DNA of 64,000 nucleotides from an uncultured Eubacteriales bacterium (GTDB lineage: Bacteria; Bacillota; Clostridia; Oscillospirales; Oscillospiraceae): contig OMZQ01000003.1 in assembly GCA_900315595.1 (NCBI GenBank), positions 91,068 to 155,067 of the forward strand. Direction: 5' to 3'. Of the stretch, positions 24,985 through 33,005 are shown in pieces; within the stretch, counting starts at the first letter, position 1, and every line of letters starts with the position of its first letter. A model generated the notes under the pieces. The model saw nothing but the letters and a program-made list of their open reading frames with translations, did no database searches and had not been told where the DNA came from. Made by a program: the position numbers and the translations under genes.

Positions 24985-26796
24985 TTATTCTGTTGTCGCC
25001 GGGAGTTCCGCTTCTGCTAATGCCGCAGCTGCTGCCTCCGCTGCTTCCTTCGCTTTTCGCTCCTTGCGCCGGTAATACTTTTCCCGATTCGCTGCCCGCT
25101 TCTTTCGCTCAGCCTCCAGCTGTGCCAGCTCCTCCGGGGTGGGCTCTGGCGTCGGCACCTCAAAGCGCCCGATGAAGTTCAGATAGATCTCCACCTCCTG
25201 GCAGCGGTCACCGTACTCGTCCTTCGTCGGAGCGTGCACCAGGATGCGATCAATGAACTCGTTGATCATGGGCGTGGTCAGCTCCGTGAAGTCCCGGTAC
25301 TTTTTTGCCAAAGCCAGAAACTGCTCCACACGATCTGTGTCAGCCTCATAAGCCGCAATCTGTGATTCTTCGGAGGCGATCAGCTTTTCCAGCCCGGCCT
25401 GCTCAGCTTCGTATTCCTCAGACAAGGCCTTGTAGCGCTTTTCGGGAAGATCCTCCAGCACGTAGGATTCATACAGCTTTTTCAGCAGCCGGTCCAGCTC
25501 CTTGCAGCGCTTTTTCGCCCTCTGCACCTTGCGTCGAAGCTCCTTTGCGGAAGCCTCCTGCCGAATGCTGGAAGCCTCCCGGACCTTCCGCACGAATTCC
25601 GCTTCATTCTGAATGGCGTAAACGCTGACTGTGCGAATTGTTTCCAGAATCAGTTGCCGCAGCGCCTTTGTACTGATTTGATGAGAACAGCATTCGTTGC
25701 GCTCATGTTCCATGGTCATTTTATAGGTGGAGCAGTTGTATCCATCTATAAAATATATCTTACCATTTGCGCCGGTTCTCCTGATACGGTGGTTGTACAT
25801 CTTTCTTCCGCAGTCTGCGCAAAACACCAATCCCGTCAGGGGATTTGCTTCGCCAATTGTATCTGTCCTCCGCCTGGTTTTGCATACTTTCTGTGCGATG
25901 TCCCATGTCTCCTGATCAATAATTGCCTCATGCATGTTTTCAAAAATGGCCCACTCCGACGGCTCATTCATAATTCGTTTGTCCTTGTAGGATTCTTTAG
26001 AGGATCGGAAATTGACTGTATGGCCTAAGTATTCCGGCTTCGAGAGAATACGCCTTACAGTATAGCTGTACCAATCGTGCGGCCTACTCATGTCGTAGGT
26101 GTTCCGATGCGCACCAATTCCTCTAATTGCAAGATAATATCCGGGACACTCAATCTTCTCCGCAGTAAGCTGTTTCGCTATTTCATATGGACCTTTTCCG
26201 TTGACTGCAAGTTGATAAATCTTTCGGACAACCGCCGCTGCCTCTGGATCAATGATCCAGCGATTCTTATCCTCCGGGTCCTTCTTGTAGCCATAAATCG
26301 GCGTGTTTGTAATTGGCTTCCCGGATTTGCCCTTGACCTTGTATGCCGCTTTGATTTTTCGGCTCTGGTCCCGCAGATACCACTCGTTCATGATATTCAG
26401 AAACGGCGCGAACTCGCTGCTGTTCTGGTCCTCGCTGTCCACGTTATTTGCGACAGCAATAAAATGAACCCCATGCTCCCGGAAGAATACCTCAGTGTAG
26501 AAGCCCGTCTGCAGATAGTTTCTGCCGATCCGGCTCATGTCCTTGACCAGCACGGTTCCGACCTTCCCGGCCTCAATGTCCGCGATCAACCGCTTCCAGT
26601 CCGGGCGGTCGAAGTTGCCGCCGGACCAGCCGTCGTCGGTATAGTGGTGCAGGTTCGTGTAGCCGTGCTGTGTGGCGTAGGTTTCGAGGTAAAGCTTCTG
26701 GTTTGCAATGGAGCTTGAGTCGCCCGACAGCTCATCGTCGCGCGACAGCCGCTCATAGAGAGCGGTGATCTTTTCTTCCGTCTGTCTGCTGGTCAT
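24985..26796 (-). CDS. Large serine recombinase (TnpX-like, DUF4368 C-terminus)
   Basis: 603 residues. The resolvase domain has catalytic Ser18 (ALYERLSRDDE) and the DMSRIGRNY helix; a recombinase domain follows (about 160-290), then a zinc ribbon with CADCGRKM and later Cys/His, a coiled coil (about 400-490) and a DUF4368-like tail. Such enzymes insert and excise Tn4451-type elements through a GA crossover. ATG overlaps the tnpW stop by 4 bp, so translation is coupled. It is the likely integrase of the 7674-30333 element. Confidence 0.93.
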   Translation of the reverse strand: MTSRQTEEKITALYERLSRDDELSGDSSSIANQKLYLETYATQHGYTNLHHYTDDGWSGGNFDRPDWKRLIADIEAGKVGTVLVKDMSRIGRNYLQTGFYTEVFFREHGVHFIAVANNVDSEDQNSSEFAPFLNIMNEWYLRDQSRKIKAAYKVKGKSGKPITNTPIYGYKKDPEDKNRWIIDPEAAAVVRKIYQLAVNGKGPYEIAKQLTAEKIECPGYYLAIRGIGAHRNTYDMSRPHDWYSYTVRRILSKPEYLGHTVNFRSSKESYKDKRIMNEPSEWAIFENMHEAIIDQETWDIAQKVCKTRRRTDTIGEANPLTGLVFCADCGRKMYNHRIRRTGANGKIYFIDGYNCSTYKMTMEHERNECCSHQISTKALRQLILETIRTVSVYAIQNEAEFVRKVREASSIRQEASAKELRRKVQRAKKRCKELDRLLKKLYESYVLEDLPEKRYKALSEEYEAEQAGLEKLIASEESQIAAYEADTDRVEQFLALAKKYRDFTELTTPMINEFIDRILVHAPTKDEYGDRCQEVEIYLNFIGRFEVPTPEPTPEELAQLEAERKKRAANREKYYRRKERKAKEAAEAAAAALAEAELPATTE

Positions 26797-27005
26797 ACCT
26801 GACTCCTTTCAGACTGACGGCTCATTTGTGGCACGTTCAGTATAGCACATTTTGACTCCGATTCCAACCCTTCATTTTGAATTAAGTGAAAAATCTTGTC
26901 CTCGAAGGTCTCCGCCGCGTTCTCGCTGAAATGGGCGTTGACCCGGTAATTGGTCGAGCCGATCCGTCGGCTCAAGGTAAAGGTGTTGCTGGGTGTTTTC
27001 TCCAT
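26793..27005 (-). CDS. tnpW: Transposon-encoded protein TnpW
   Basis: 70 residues with the TnpW pattern TFTLSRRIGSTNYRVNAHFS and ETFEDKIFHLIQNE. ATG follows aaaggag. Its 3' end overlaps the recombinase start by ATGA. The role in transposition is unknown. A near copy of its 3' coding sequence (GCCACAAATGAGCCGCCAGTC) reappears at 30264-30284, near the right end of the element. Confidence 0.85.
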   Translation of the reverse strand: MEKTPSNTFTLSRRIGSTNYRVNAHFSENAAETFEDKIFHLIQNEGLESESKCAILNVPQMSRQSERSQV

Positions 27006-27058
27006 AGAGCTCCTTTCCGCGCATGCTGCGCTCTGTAATGATGTGTTTGGTGTTGTAA

Positions 27059-27169
27059 TTACATTGCGTTTGCCTCCTTGCAAAGTCGTTTTGATTTGGA
27101 TGGATAGAGTAGATTTCCGGTATAAACGGCCTTGCTCAAATTGTGATAACCATGCTGTCGCCTCCTTTC
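27059..27169 (-). promoter_or_regulatory. tnpW leader with two minimal reading frames
   Basis: Reading leftward, a strong aaaggagg precedes ATG at 27153 that encodes only MVITI (27136-27153). Further on, aaggagg precedes ATG-TAA (27059-27064), a start followed at once by a stop. These look like leader peptides that could control the downstream tnpW/recombinase message. The rest of 27170-27411 has no gene apart from the hairpins listed. Confidence 0.55.
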
Positions 27170-27232
27170 AAAAGATTGTTTTCAGTTGATTCCGTCTGCA
27201 GTGGCGCATATTGTGTGCCATCTGCCTCCGAC

Positions 27233-27266
27233 AAAAAACTGCCTCCACGAAAAAGTGGAAGCAGTT
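27233..27266 (-). terminator. Terminator downstream of the sigma-like gene
   Basis: A 12-bp stem (AACTGCCTCCAC against GTGGAAGCAGTT, one wobble) with a 6-nt loop ends on the minus strand in TTTTTT (complement of 27233-27238). A second hairpin without a T-run (GCCCGGTGAA/TTCACCGGGC, 27284-27312) precedes it. Confidence 0.85.
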
Positions 27267-27411
27267 ATCATAAAATGCGAAACGCCCGGTGAATCGCGCT
27301 TGTTCACCGGGCCCTCTACCTATAGGAAAATCAGAGGTCGTTTTCGGAACTGTTTTCAGAAAAAACCTCAAAAATGCAAATAGAAAAGCCGCACAACCCA
27401 AGGACTGTTCC

Positions 27412-28266
27412 CTAAGGCTGTGCGGCTCTCGCCCCTCCGTATTCGTAATATCGCTTCATGATGCTGTCGACTCGTTTCAGCACCCCGCTGTGGCTGGCGT
27501 AGCCAAGCTGCTGCGCAATCTCCGCCCAAGTATAGCCCCGCTGTCGCAAATCCAGCAGCCTGCGGTCCTGCTCTGTCAGCGTTTTCAGAAAGGATTCCAG
27601 AAACACCTTGGAGATCACGTGCTCCTCCACATGGCTGGATGCGTCCGGGATGAAGAACATAAGGCCGAAGTACTCGTCTCCGTAGGTCTGCTCCAGAGAA
27701 ACCTCCTGTACCTTCTTGGATCGCGTATGATACCACTCCCGAAGGAAATCCGTCCGCACGTTGGAGCGCACTGGCTCAAAGTCCTCGTGGCATGGCATCT
27801 CCTTTACCACGTCCAGCACCGGCTGCCAGTTCTGATCCACGATCACCCGCTTGACGATCCGTTCAAACAGGGTGTCGACCTCCTCTTTGCCCGGATAGGC
27901 AAACGGCAGATTCCGCGGATGATGAATCAGCCGCGGCAGGTTCATGCCGGTTTCCTTCTCCACCTCTTTTGCCCAGATAGGCAGGCTGTAGGAGAAAATC
28001 CACACAGGGCAGAAGCCGGAGTAATGCTCCTTCCAGCCCCGGAAGCCGAAATGGGGAAAGGCCAGATCGGACACGGCGTCCAGGATCTCCTTCCGGAATT
28101 CATCCCCGTCGATGATATCCAGTTGCTCGTTGGCAGAAAAGATATCGCCCGGAATCCGGGGCAACTTTGCAAGTACCGGGTACTTTGAGATCACTTCCCA
28201 GGGCAGAATGTACACCAGCGGCAGATACCGCAGATTGCTGTCCGCCGGGATGCGGAGCACTGCCAT
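27412..28266 (-). CDS. Sigma-70 region-4-like HTH protein of mobile elements
   Basis: 284 residues. The C-terminal 60 residues (LTEQDRRLLDLRQRGYTWAE..LGYASHSGVLKRV) form a sigma region 4-type helix-turn-helix. The first 200 residues are unique to this accessory family and lack region 2. ATG follows a very strong ggaggaggtgg site. It is likely a DNA-binding regulator of element genes rather than a true sigma factor. Genes of this kind recur in Clostridia conjugative and mobilizable elements. Confidence 0.7.
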   Translation of the reverse strand: MAVLRIPADSNLRYLPLVYILPWEVISKYPVLAKLPRIPGDIFSANEQLDIIDGDEFRKEILDAVSDLAFPHFGFRGWKEHYSGFCPVWIFSYSLPIWAKEVEKETGMNLPRLIHHPRNLPFAYPGKEEVDTLFERIVKRVIVDQNWQPVLDVVKEMPCHEDFEPVRSNVRTDFLREWYHTRSKKVQEVSLEQTYGDEYFGLMFFIPDASSHVEEHVISKVFLESFLKTLTEQDRRLLDLRQRGYTWAEIAQQLGYASHSGVLKRVDSIMKRYYEYGGARAAQP

Positions 28267-28462
28267 TTGACCACCTCCTCCACGATTTGACTGCAAGAAC
28301 TGTGTCCTACTATTTAACGACACTTCGACAGGTGAAATGTCACCAAAACAAGAAAAATCTTTTCCAAAGCTGTTTTTTTGTGCATTTACCCATAGCCCCA
28401 GCATAGCCCCAGCCCCAGCATGATCTTATCACAAGATATGTCCCATAAACAGGACATAAAAA

Positions 28463-28503
28463 TCCCCCGGCGCATGGGACACAAAAATCCTTGCGCCGGG
28501 GGA
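28463..28503 (-). terminator. Terminator after the first XRE gene
   Basis: A 12-bp perfect stem (TCCCCCGGCGCA and complement) with a 17-nt loop, followed on the minus strand by TTTTTA. It lies 10 bp beyond the XRE stop. The rest of 28267-28462 shows no gene, only a short CAGCCCC-type repeat. Confidence 0.88.
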
Positions 28504-28513
28504 ACAGCTTCAA

Positions 28514-28819
28514 TTACATTTTCTCAATCAGCTGGAAGACAGCGGCCTGCTTTTCCTCATCCAGCCTGGACCAGCTTTCCAGGAGCTTTCGCTGGGTGGA
28601 TGTCAACGACACCGACTCGTTCTCGTTCGCAAAAAGCTGGGATATGGTAATTCCAAAGGCAATGCAGATTTTCTCCAGCGAAGGAATCGTGGGCATCATC
28701 CCCTTGCGGAACCAGGAGGAAATTGTCGATTGCGGGAGGCCGGATCTTTCGGCAAGCTGATACTCTGTCCAGCCCCTTGCTTCCCGATACTCTGTTATTC
28801 TTGCAAGAACGTCAACCAC
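28514..28819 (-). CDS. XRE-family repressor, divergent to SLOG gene (copy 1)
   Basis: 101 residues. The N-terminal HTH_3 domain (ARITEYREARGWTEYQLAER, LPQSTISSWFR, PSLEKICIAFGIT) spans about 5-62; the C-terminal tail (LTSTQRKLLESWSRLDEEKQ) is a dimerisation-type helix common in gut Firmicutes regulators. It is divergent from a SLOG gene 115 bp away, so it probably represses both. The same gene pair recurs near 54 kb. Confidence 0.88.
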   Translation of the reverse strand: MVDVLARITEYREARGWTEYQLAERSGLPQSTISSWFRKGMMPTIPSLEKICIAFGITISQLFANENESVSLTSTQRKLLESWSRLDEEKQAAVFQLIEKM

Positions 28820-28934
28820 AGCACTCGCCTCCGCCCATCGATTTCTCGTTTATTATACTTGCGTTTATCGTTGCAATTTAATAGTTTCTATCGTATTATT
28901 TTAACGAGATACACAAGCATAATGGAGGCAGTTT
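28820..28934. promoter_or_regulatory. Divergent XRE/SLOG control region (copy 1)
   Basis: Contains TCTCGTTTATTATAC, TGCGTTTATCGTTGC and, inverted, TTAACGAGATA: repeated CGTTTA/TAACG elements that are likely XRE operators. TATTAT-like -10 sequences lie among them. The SLOG ATG is preceded by atggagg. Confidence 0.5.
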
Positions 28935-29366
28935 ATGACAGTAACTTTTTGTGGGCACAGAGAACTGAACAATCCCGGAGCAATCCGATGCTGGCTGGAG
29001 AAAACGGTAGAGGGTTTGATTGAAGAAGGAGCGTACCGGTTCCTGCTGGGAGGCTATGGAGCCTTTGACGCCTTAGCAGCAAGCGTCGTGTTTCAGGCAA
29101 AGAAAAAGCATCCTGCAGTCCGGTCCATGCTGGTTCTTCCATACCTGAATCGAAAAGTGGATGCTTCGTTATATGACAGTACCATGTATCCTCCGTTGGA
29201 AGCAGTGCCGCGGCGCTTTGCCATCGTAAAGAGGAATGAATATATGGTAGCGCAATCCGATGTTATCGTTGCCTGCGTTCTCTACTCCTGGGGTGGAGCC
29301 GCCGCAACCCTGCGGTGCGCGGAAAGACAGCAAAAACGGATTATCCGATACCAAGAATCCGGCTGA
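28935..29366 (+). CDS. SLOG-family (YpsA/DUF1273-like) nucleotide-binding protein, copy 1
   Basis: 143 residues with SLOG hallmarks: N-terminal TVTFCGHREL, glycine loop LLGGYGAFDALA, and C-terminal SWGGAAATLRCAE. SLOG proteins bind or cleave nucleotide-derived ligands; some act in phage defence or NAD-type signalling, but no partner effector gene is adjacent. Divergent from the XRE gene. A homologue of identical length lies at 53916-54347. Confidence 0.83.
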   Translation: MTVTFCGHRELNNPGAIRCWLEKTVEGLIEEGAYRFLLGGYGAFDALAASVVFQAKKKHPAVRSMLVLPYLNRKVDASLYDSTMYPPLEAVPRRFAIVKRNEYMVAQSDVIVACVLYSWGGAAATLRCAERQQKRIIRYQESG

Positions 29367-29497
29367 TTCACGCACCCGATTCTCGCGCCTCCCATGGGTA
29401 TCATTCCCTGATCCGGAGGGGGGTAGTATAGGTTATTCCCCCGTTCAAGAAAGGTCCGAAAAATCGAGGCTACACCTGGGTTTTCCAGGCTCTAAAG

Positions 29498-29613
29498 CGG
29501 GAGATTGTCATGTGCGCATAATCTCCCGTGCACCTATCCAGGACATGCATCAGCGTCCCCAAAAAGAGAAAAGCCACAGGCCTTCAGAGAGTTCTCTGAG
29601 AAACCTGTGGCTT
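29498..29613. terminator. Hairpins between SLOG gene and tnpV, including a bidirectional terminator
   Basis: CGGGAGATT/AATCTCCCG (29498-29528) is a 9-bp stem without a T-run. AAGCCACAGG/CCTGTGGCTT (29571-29613) encloses a nested TCAGAGA/TCTCTGA stem and has TTTT after it and an A-run before it, so it can terminate both ways. 29367-29497 has no gene and is GC-rich with short self-complementary tracts. Confidence 0.7.
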
Positions 29614-29651
29614 TTGCTGTTGCGTTGTGCTAAACTGTTGGCAGTGAGTTA

Positions 29652-30107
29652 TCAGGCGAATACGTATTCCCGCAGGACGATTTCTTCCGCACGGTTTTGA
29701 ATCGAGTTCATCCGGGCCACCCACGCCATGGGATCGGCAGCTTTGAGCGCCTCGCTGACGCCTTCGCGCTCGGCAATCTGTGCGGTCATTTCTTCCACCT
29801 GTCGGGTGCAGACTTCGTTAACCTCCGACAAGTGTTTATACAGCTTCGCAGATCGGACCAGCTCCGCATACAACACCGGCCGATGCTCCTTGAGATACGT
29901 CTTACGCATCAGACCATACTTGCCGATCCAACTGCCAATCGTTTCCTTGTCAACAGCATCGGAAGCTTGGCGATCCTCCTGCCGCACTTCCTGCTTCGTA
30001 CTGCATTCGTTTCCAGCCCTCTTTGTCAGCATAATGTCATTGTTCGGAAGATCATAGTCTCCGACTCTGGAATACGTTCCGCCCAACTGCTCATAGATTG
30101 ATTTCAT
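29652..30107 (-). CDS. tnpV: Transposon-encoded protein TnpV (copy 1)
   Basis: 151 residues. Family pattern: YEQLGGTYSRVGDYDLPNN at the start, WIGKYGLMRKTYLKEHRPVL in the middle, and the C-terminal LKAADPMAWVARMNSIQNRA. ATG follows aaaggag. TnpV is a Tn4451-family protein of unknown function. It is the last complete gene before the right end of the inferred element. A longer reading upstream lacks a ribosome site. Confidence 0.85.
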   Translation of the reverse strand: MKSIYEQLGGTYSRVGDYDLPNNDIMLTKRAGNECSTKQEVRQEDRQASDAVDKETIGSWIGKYGLMRKTYLKEHRPVLYAELVRSAKLYKHLSEVNEVCTRQVEEMTAQIAEREGVSEALKAADPMAWVARMNSIQNRAEEIVLREYVFA

Positions 30108-30285
30108 AATGGCTCCTTTCGTGTCAAATGCTTCCTTACAGCTTGCTCCGTCTTCACGTGTCTTTTGAGTCAAGCTCCAAAGCGCGAAAGCAAGCTGTCC
30201 TCCCAGTCGCGAGAATACGTGCTTTCGCACAACCTCCTTTCCCACGACTGTTTCTCACATTTGCCACAAATGAGCCGCCAGTCGT

Positions 30286-30329
30286 GGTGTAGTTTATGAA
30301 GGATAAAACCTTCCTTTATAAACTACACC
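30286..30329. repeat. Palindrome at the right end of the element
   Basis: A 19-bp inverted repeat (GGTGTAGTTTATGAAGGA against TTCCTTTATAAACTACACC, one mismatch) ends 2 bp inside the right GA. A second inverted repeat (CCACGACTG..CAGTCGTGG, 30242-30287) overlaps it and contains sequence matching the 3' end of tnpW. These are the likely recombinase-binding end structures. Confidence 0.65.
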
Positions 30330-30865
30330 ATGAGCATTCGTTCGACGGCAACTCCCTTCAGCAACTCCATCGCCTTGTTGCAGTAGCGGAACACGAAGTC
30401 CACGCCGCGCCCGGCCGGGTCAAATACCAGCTCCAGCAGACAAAAAGGGTTCGGCGCGTTGTCCATGATGGAGCAGCGCTCCGGCAGGCTCTGCGGGATC
30501 TCCGGCTGCGTCCGCGCGGATGCGGCAAAGCGCGTATCAAGCTGAATGGCACGCCGCTTGTGCTCGGCCGGATTCCGGCCCCGTCCCTGGAACTGCTGTC
30601 CGTCCACCATGGTATACAGGCCCTTGCCCTCGATGGAAACCACGTACCGCTTAGCGACCACGACGCCCTTTTGGATGCTCCAAAAGTCGTCCGCCGGGAA
30701 GCAGGCCGTCACGGTTTTCATCGGAACTGGCGTGGGAATGACCCGCCGATCCTGCAAATGCAACAGGGTCCGCTGGCCCTCATGGGTCAAATAGAGAATG
30801 TCCCCAACCTTGAAGTGATGCCGCTTGAGCATACGCTCGATACGACCATTCGTGCAATCACTCAT
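30323..30865 (-). pseudogene. N-terminal half of a split LytTR-PAS gene
   Basis: About 178 genuine codons before the element boundary. Residues 12-105 resemble a LytTR-type DNA-binding fold (VGDILYLTHEGQR..VIPTPVPMKTV..VVVAKRYVVSIEGKGLYTM); residues 135-178 begin a PAS domain (FCLLELVFDPAGRGVDFVFR, YCNKAMELLKG). After ERML the frame enters the element and stops within three codons. The C-terminal half lies at 7673-7467 on the same strand. The LytTR assignment is tentative; the PAS call is firmer because both halves fit. Confidence 0.72.
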
Positions 30866-31136
30866 GGTTTATCACCCTCCGAGTTGGATTATAACAGATA
30901 TCGGAAGAATATGCAAGGGGAAAAACGGCGTTTTTTTGTTAATTCTACATATTTTTTGTCAAAAATCATCGTTCGATTTTGTATGCGCTGCAAGGAAAAC
31001 GCAAGCCCGCTCGCTTCCCGCGTCCCCGTCGCTGTCTGCGCCGGACGGGGACTGAAAATGAAAATTATTTCCCATCTCGCTTTTTTCACAGAAATGTGCT
31101 ACAATCGGACCGGAAGCAAACTGCGAAGGAGGATTC

Positions 31137-32087
31137 ATGATGAAAGTAGCCGTTTTGGAATCTCTGGCCGTATCGGCCGAAAAGCTGGCAGCCCTGGAAG
31201 CCCCGCTTGCGGCGAGAGGCTGCGAATTCGTACATTATGAAAGGGCAGCCGACGCCGCGGCTCTGGCGAACGAGGTCCGGGACGCCGAGGTGCTGATCCT
31301 TGCCAACATGCCGCTGCCGGCGGAGGTCGCAGCACAGGCGGAACGGCTGAAATACGTTGACGTGGCCTTCACCGGCGTGGATCACATTCCGATGGACCTG
31401 TTCCGGGCGCGCGGCATTGCGGTGTCCAACGCCTCCGGCTACTCCAACGAGGCCGTGCCGGAGCTGGCCGTCGGCATGGTGCTGTCCATCCTGCGGAATC
31501 TGCGCGAGGTCGAGCGAGCCTGCCGCGCGGGCGGGACGAAGGCCGGGCTCGTCGGCACGGAGCTCAAGGGCAAGACCGTTGGCATTCTGGGCTATGGCAG
31601 CATCGGAAGCCGGTCGGGCGAGCTTTTCCACGCCTTCGGCTGCCGGGTCGTGACTTCCGAGGGCCATCGGATCAAGAATCGGCCCGATTTTCTGGAGGTC
31701 CTGCCCCAGTCGGAGGTCCTGCGCCAGTCGGACGTGCTGATTTTGCACACCCCGCTCAACGAGCGCACACGGGGTCTGATCGGAAAAGCGGAGCTGGCAA
31801 TGATGAAGCCCACGTCGATCCTGGTCAACGTGGCGCGCGGCCCCGTCGTTGTGACCGACGATCTGGTCGAAGCCCTGAACCGGGGCACGATTGCCGCGGC
31901 TGCCGTGGACGTCTTTGACCGCGAGCCGCCGCTGGACCCGGACCTGCCCCTGCTGCACGCGCCGAACACGCTTTTCACGCCCCACGTCGCCTTTGCCACC
32001 GCAGAATCCATGGAGCTGCGCGCGGAGATCGTATTTGACAACCTTTCCGCGTTCTTAGACGGCGAGATCCGCAACCGGATGGCATAA
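31137..32087 (+). CDS. D-isomer-specific 2-hydroxyacid dehydrogenase family protein
   Basis: 316 residues. The NAD-binding loop is GILGYGSIGS, and the catalytic set is Arg in NVARGPVVV, Glu in FDREPPL and His in TPHVAFAT. It reduces a 2-keto acid to a D-2-hydroxy acid or the reverse; the substrate is not predictable. ATG follows aaggagg. The 271-bp gap before it holds the LytTR-PAS promoter region, a TACAAT -10 near 31100, and nothing else recognisable. Confidence 0.88.
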   Translation: MMKVAVLESLAVSAEKLAALEAPLAARGCEFVHYERAADAAALANEVRDAEVLILANMPLPAEVAAQAERLKYVDVAFTGVDHIPMDLFRARGIAVSNASGYSNEAVPELAVGMVLSILRNLREVERACRAGGTKAGLVGTELKGKTVGILGYGSIGSRSGELFHAFGCRVVTSEGHRIKNRPDFLEVLPQSEVLRQSDVLILHTPLNERTRGLIGKAELAMMKPTSILVNVARGPVVVTDDLVEALNRGTIAAAAVDVFDREPPLDPDLPLLHAPNTLFTPHVAFATAESMELRAEIVFDNLSAFLDGEIRNRMA

Positions 32088-32096
32088 TCCGCCCCA

Positions 32097-32146
32097 AAAA
32101 ACCGCAAACCGAGGATGGCCTTCGCCGTCCTCGGTTTGCGGTTTTT
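32097..32146. terminator. Bidirectional terminator between dehydrogenase and udp
   Basis: A 19-bp perfect stem (AAAAACCGCAAACCGAGGA and complement) with a 12-nt loop that contains a further GGC/GCC pairing; T-run on both strands. It sits between convergent genes. Confidence 0.95.
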
Positions 32147-32155
32147 GGGTATGTA

Positions 32156-32923
32156 TTACAGGCCCTTGTCCTGGGCGATCAGGCGCTTGAGCGCCTCCAC
32201 GGAGACGCGGACGGAGGCGGAGGTGTCCTCGCTCATGGTCTGGTCCAGACCGGCGGCCTCGCGTTCCTGGTTCCAGATCACGTGGAAGCAGGAGCCGCAT
32301 CGGCACCCGAGAGTGTCGGCCACCACAAAGAGGGCCGCGGACTCCATCTCGCTGGCAAGCACGCCGAGCTTCTTCCACGCCTCCCACTTGTTGAGCAGTT
32401 CGTAGGAGACCGGCATTTTGTTGGGACTGTGCTGACCGTAGAAGGCGTCCTTGCACTGAACCACGCCGACGTGCGTGGTCTTGCCCAGGGCAAGCGCAGC
32501 GTCGCGCAGGGCGATGGTCACGTCCAGATTGGCGACGGCTGGGTATTCAAGCGGCGCGTACTCGCGGGAGGTATGCTCAAAGCGGATGGCGCCGGTTGCG
32601 ACCACGATGTCGCCGGAGCGGACCTTGAGGTTGATGCCGCCGCAGGTGCCGGTGCGGATGAAGGTATCCGCGCCGATGTTGTGCAGCTCCTCCATCGCAA
32701 TGGACGCAGAGGGGCCGCCGATGCCGGTGGAGCAGACTGAGACCTTCTCGCCCAGCAGGGTGCCGGTGTAGATATTATATTCGCGGTTCTGGCCCACGTG
32801 GCGGGCGTCGTCAAAGAGGGCCGCAATGGCCGCGCAGCGTCCGGGATCGCCCGGGAGGATGACGTAGCGGCCGACGTCGCCCTCGACGCAGTGAATGTGG
32901 AATTGCCGTTCCAACTTCTGCAT
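32156..32923 (-). CDS. udp: Uridine phosphorylase (PNP/UDP family)
   Basis: 255 residues with family signatures: [11 protein letters not shown] at the phosphate site, [27 protein letters not shown], and the nucleoside/ribose site [15 protein letters not shown]. FRTGTxG-type and EMES motifs with this length favour uridine phosphorylase over purine enzymes. It cleaves uridine to uracil and ribose-1-phosphate for pyrimidine salvage. It has its own promoter upstream and is separate from the polC operon. Confidence 0.88.
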   Translation of the reverse strand: MQKLERQFHIHCVEGDVGRYVILPGDPGRCAAIAALFDDARHVGQNREYNIYTGTLLGEKVSVCSTGIGGPSASIAMEELHNIGADTFIRTGTCGGINLKVRSGDIVVATGAIRFEHTSREYAPLEYPAVANLDVTIALRDAALALGKTTHVGVVQCKDAFYGQHSPNKMPVSYELLNKWEAWKKLGVLASEMESAALFVVADTLGCRCGSCFHVIWNQEREAAGLDQTMSEDTSASVRVSVEALKRLIAQDKGL

Positions 32924-32955
32924 GATGAAAACCTCTTTCCTGGAATAATGGAATC

Positions 32956-32994
32956 TGATAAGCTGATCTTATCACAGCATTGTGAAAAATGCAA
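32956..32994 (-). promoter_or_regulatory. udp promoter with overlapping palindrome
   Basis: Leftward TTGCAT (complement of 32989-32994), 17-nt spacer, TAAGAT (complement of 32966-32971). A palindrome TGATAAG-N5-CTTATCA (32956-32974) covers the -10, a plausible repressor operator. Confidence 0.6.
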
Positions 32995-33005
32995 CGGGTT
33001 CCGCG

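Larger units (their letters stand above)
7674..30333. mobile_element. Inferred Tn4451-type mobilizable element (22.66 kb) carrying a lipid-metabolism regulon
   Basis: Boundaries are inferred from a gene split at GA: left GA 7674-7675, right GA 30332-30333. Removing the interval with one GA restores a reading frame of about 246 codons (LytTR domain plus full PAS domain). Tn4451-family recombinases are known to exchange at GA. The core has a large serine recombinase, MobQ relaxase, DUF3847, oriT, tnpW and tnpV, but no type IV secretion genes, so it would be mobilizable rather than self-transmissible. Cargo occupies about 7.8-22.1 kb. An alternative is two successive insertions, or two paralogous fragments meeting by chance. 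Confidence 0.72.

Noticed and set aside
27168..27401. A 77-codon leftward frame downstream of the sigma-like gene
   Set aside because: It spans two hairpins, including a clear terminator, and lacks a ribosome site.
7674..30333. Calling the whole element a self-transmissible ICE
   Set aside because: No coupling protein, VirB4 or other type IV secretion gene is present; only relaxase, oriT and recombinase are seen, so it is at most mobilizable.
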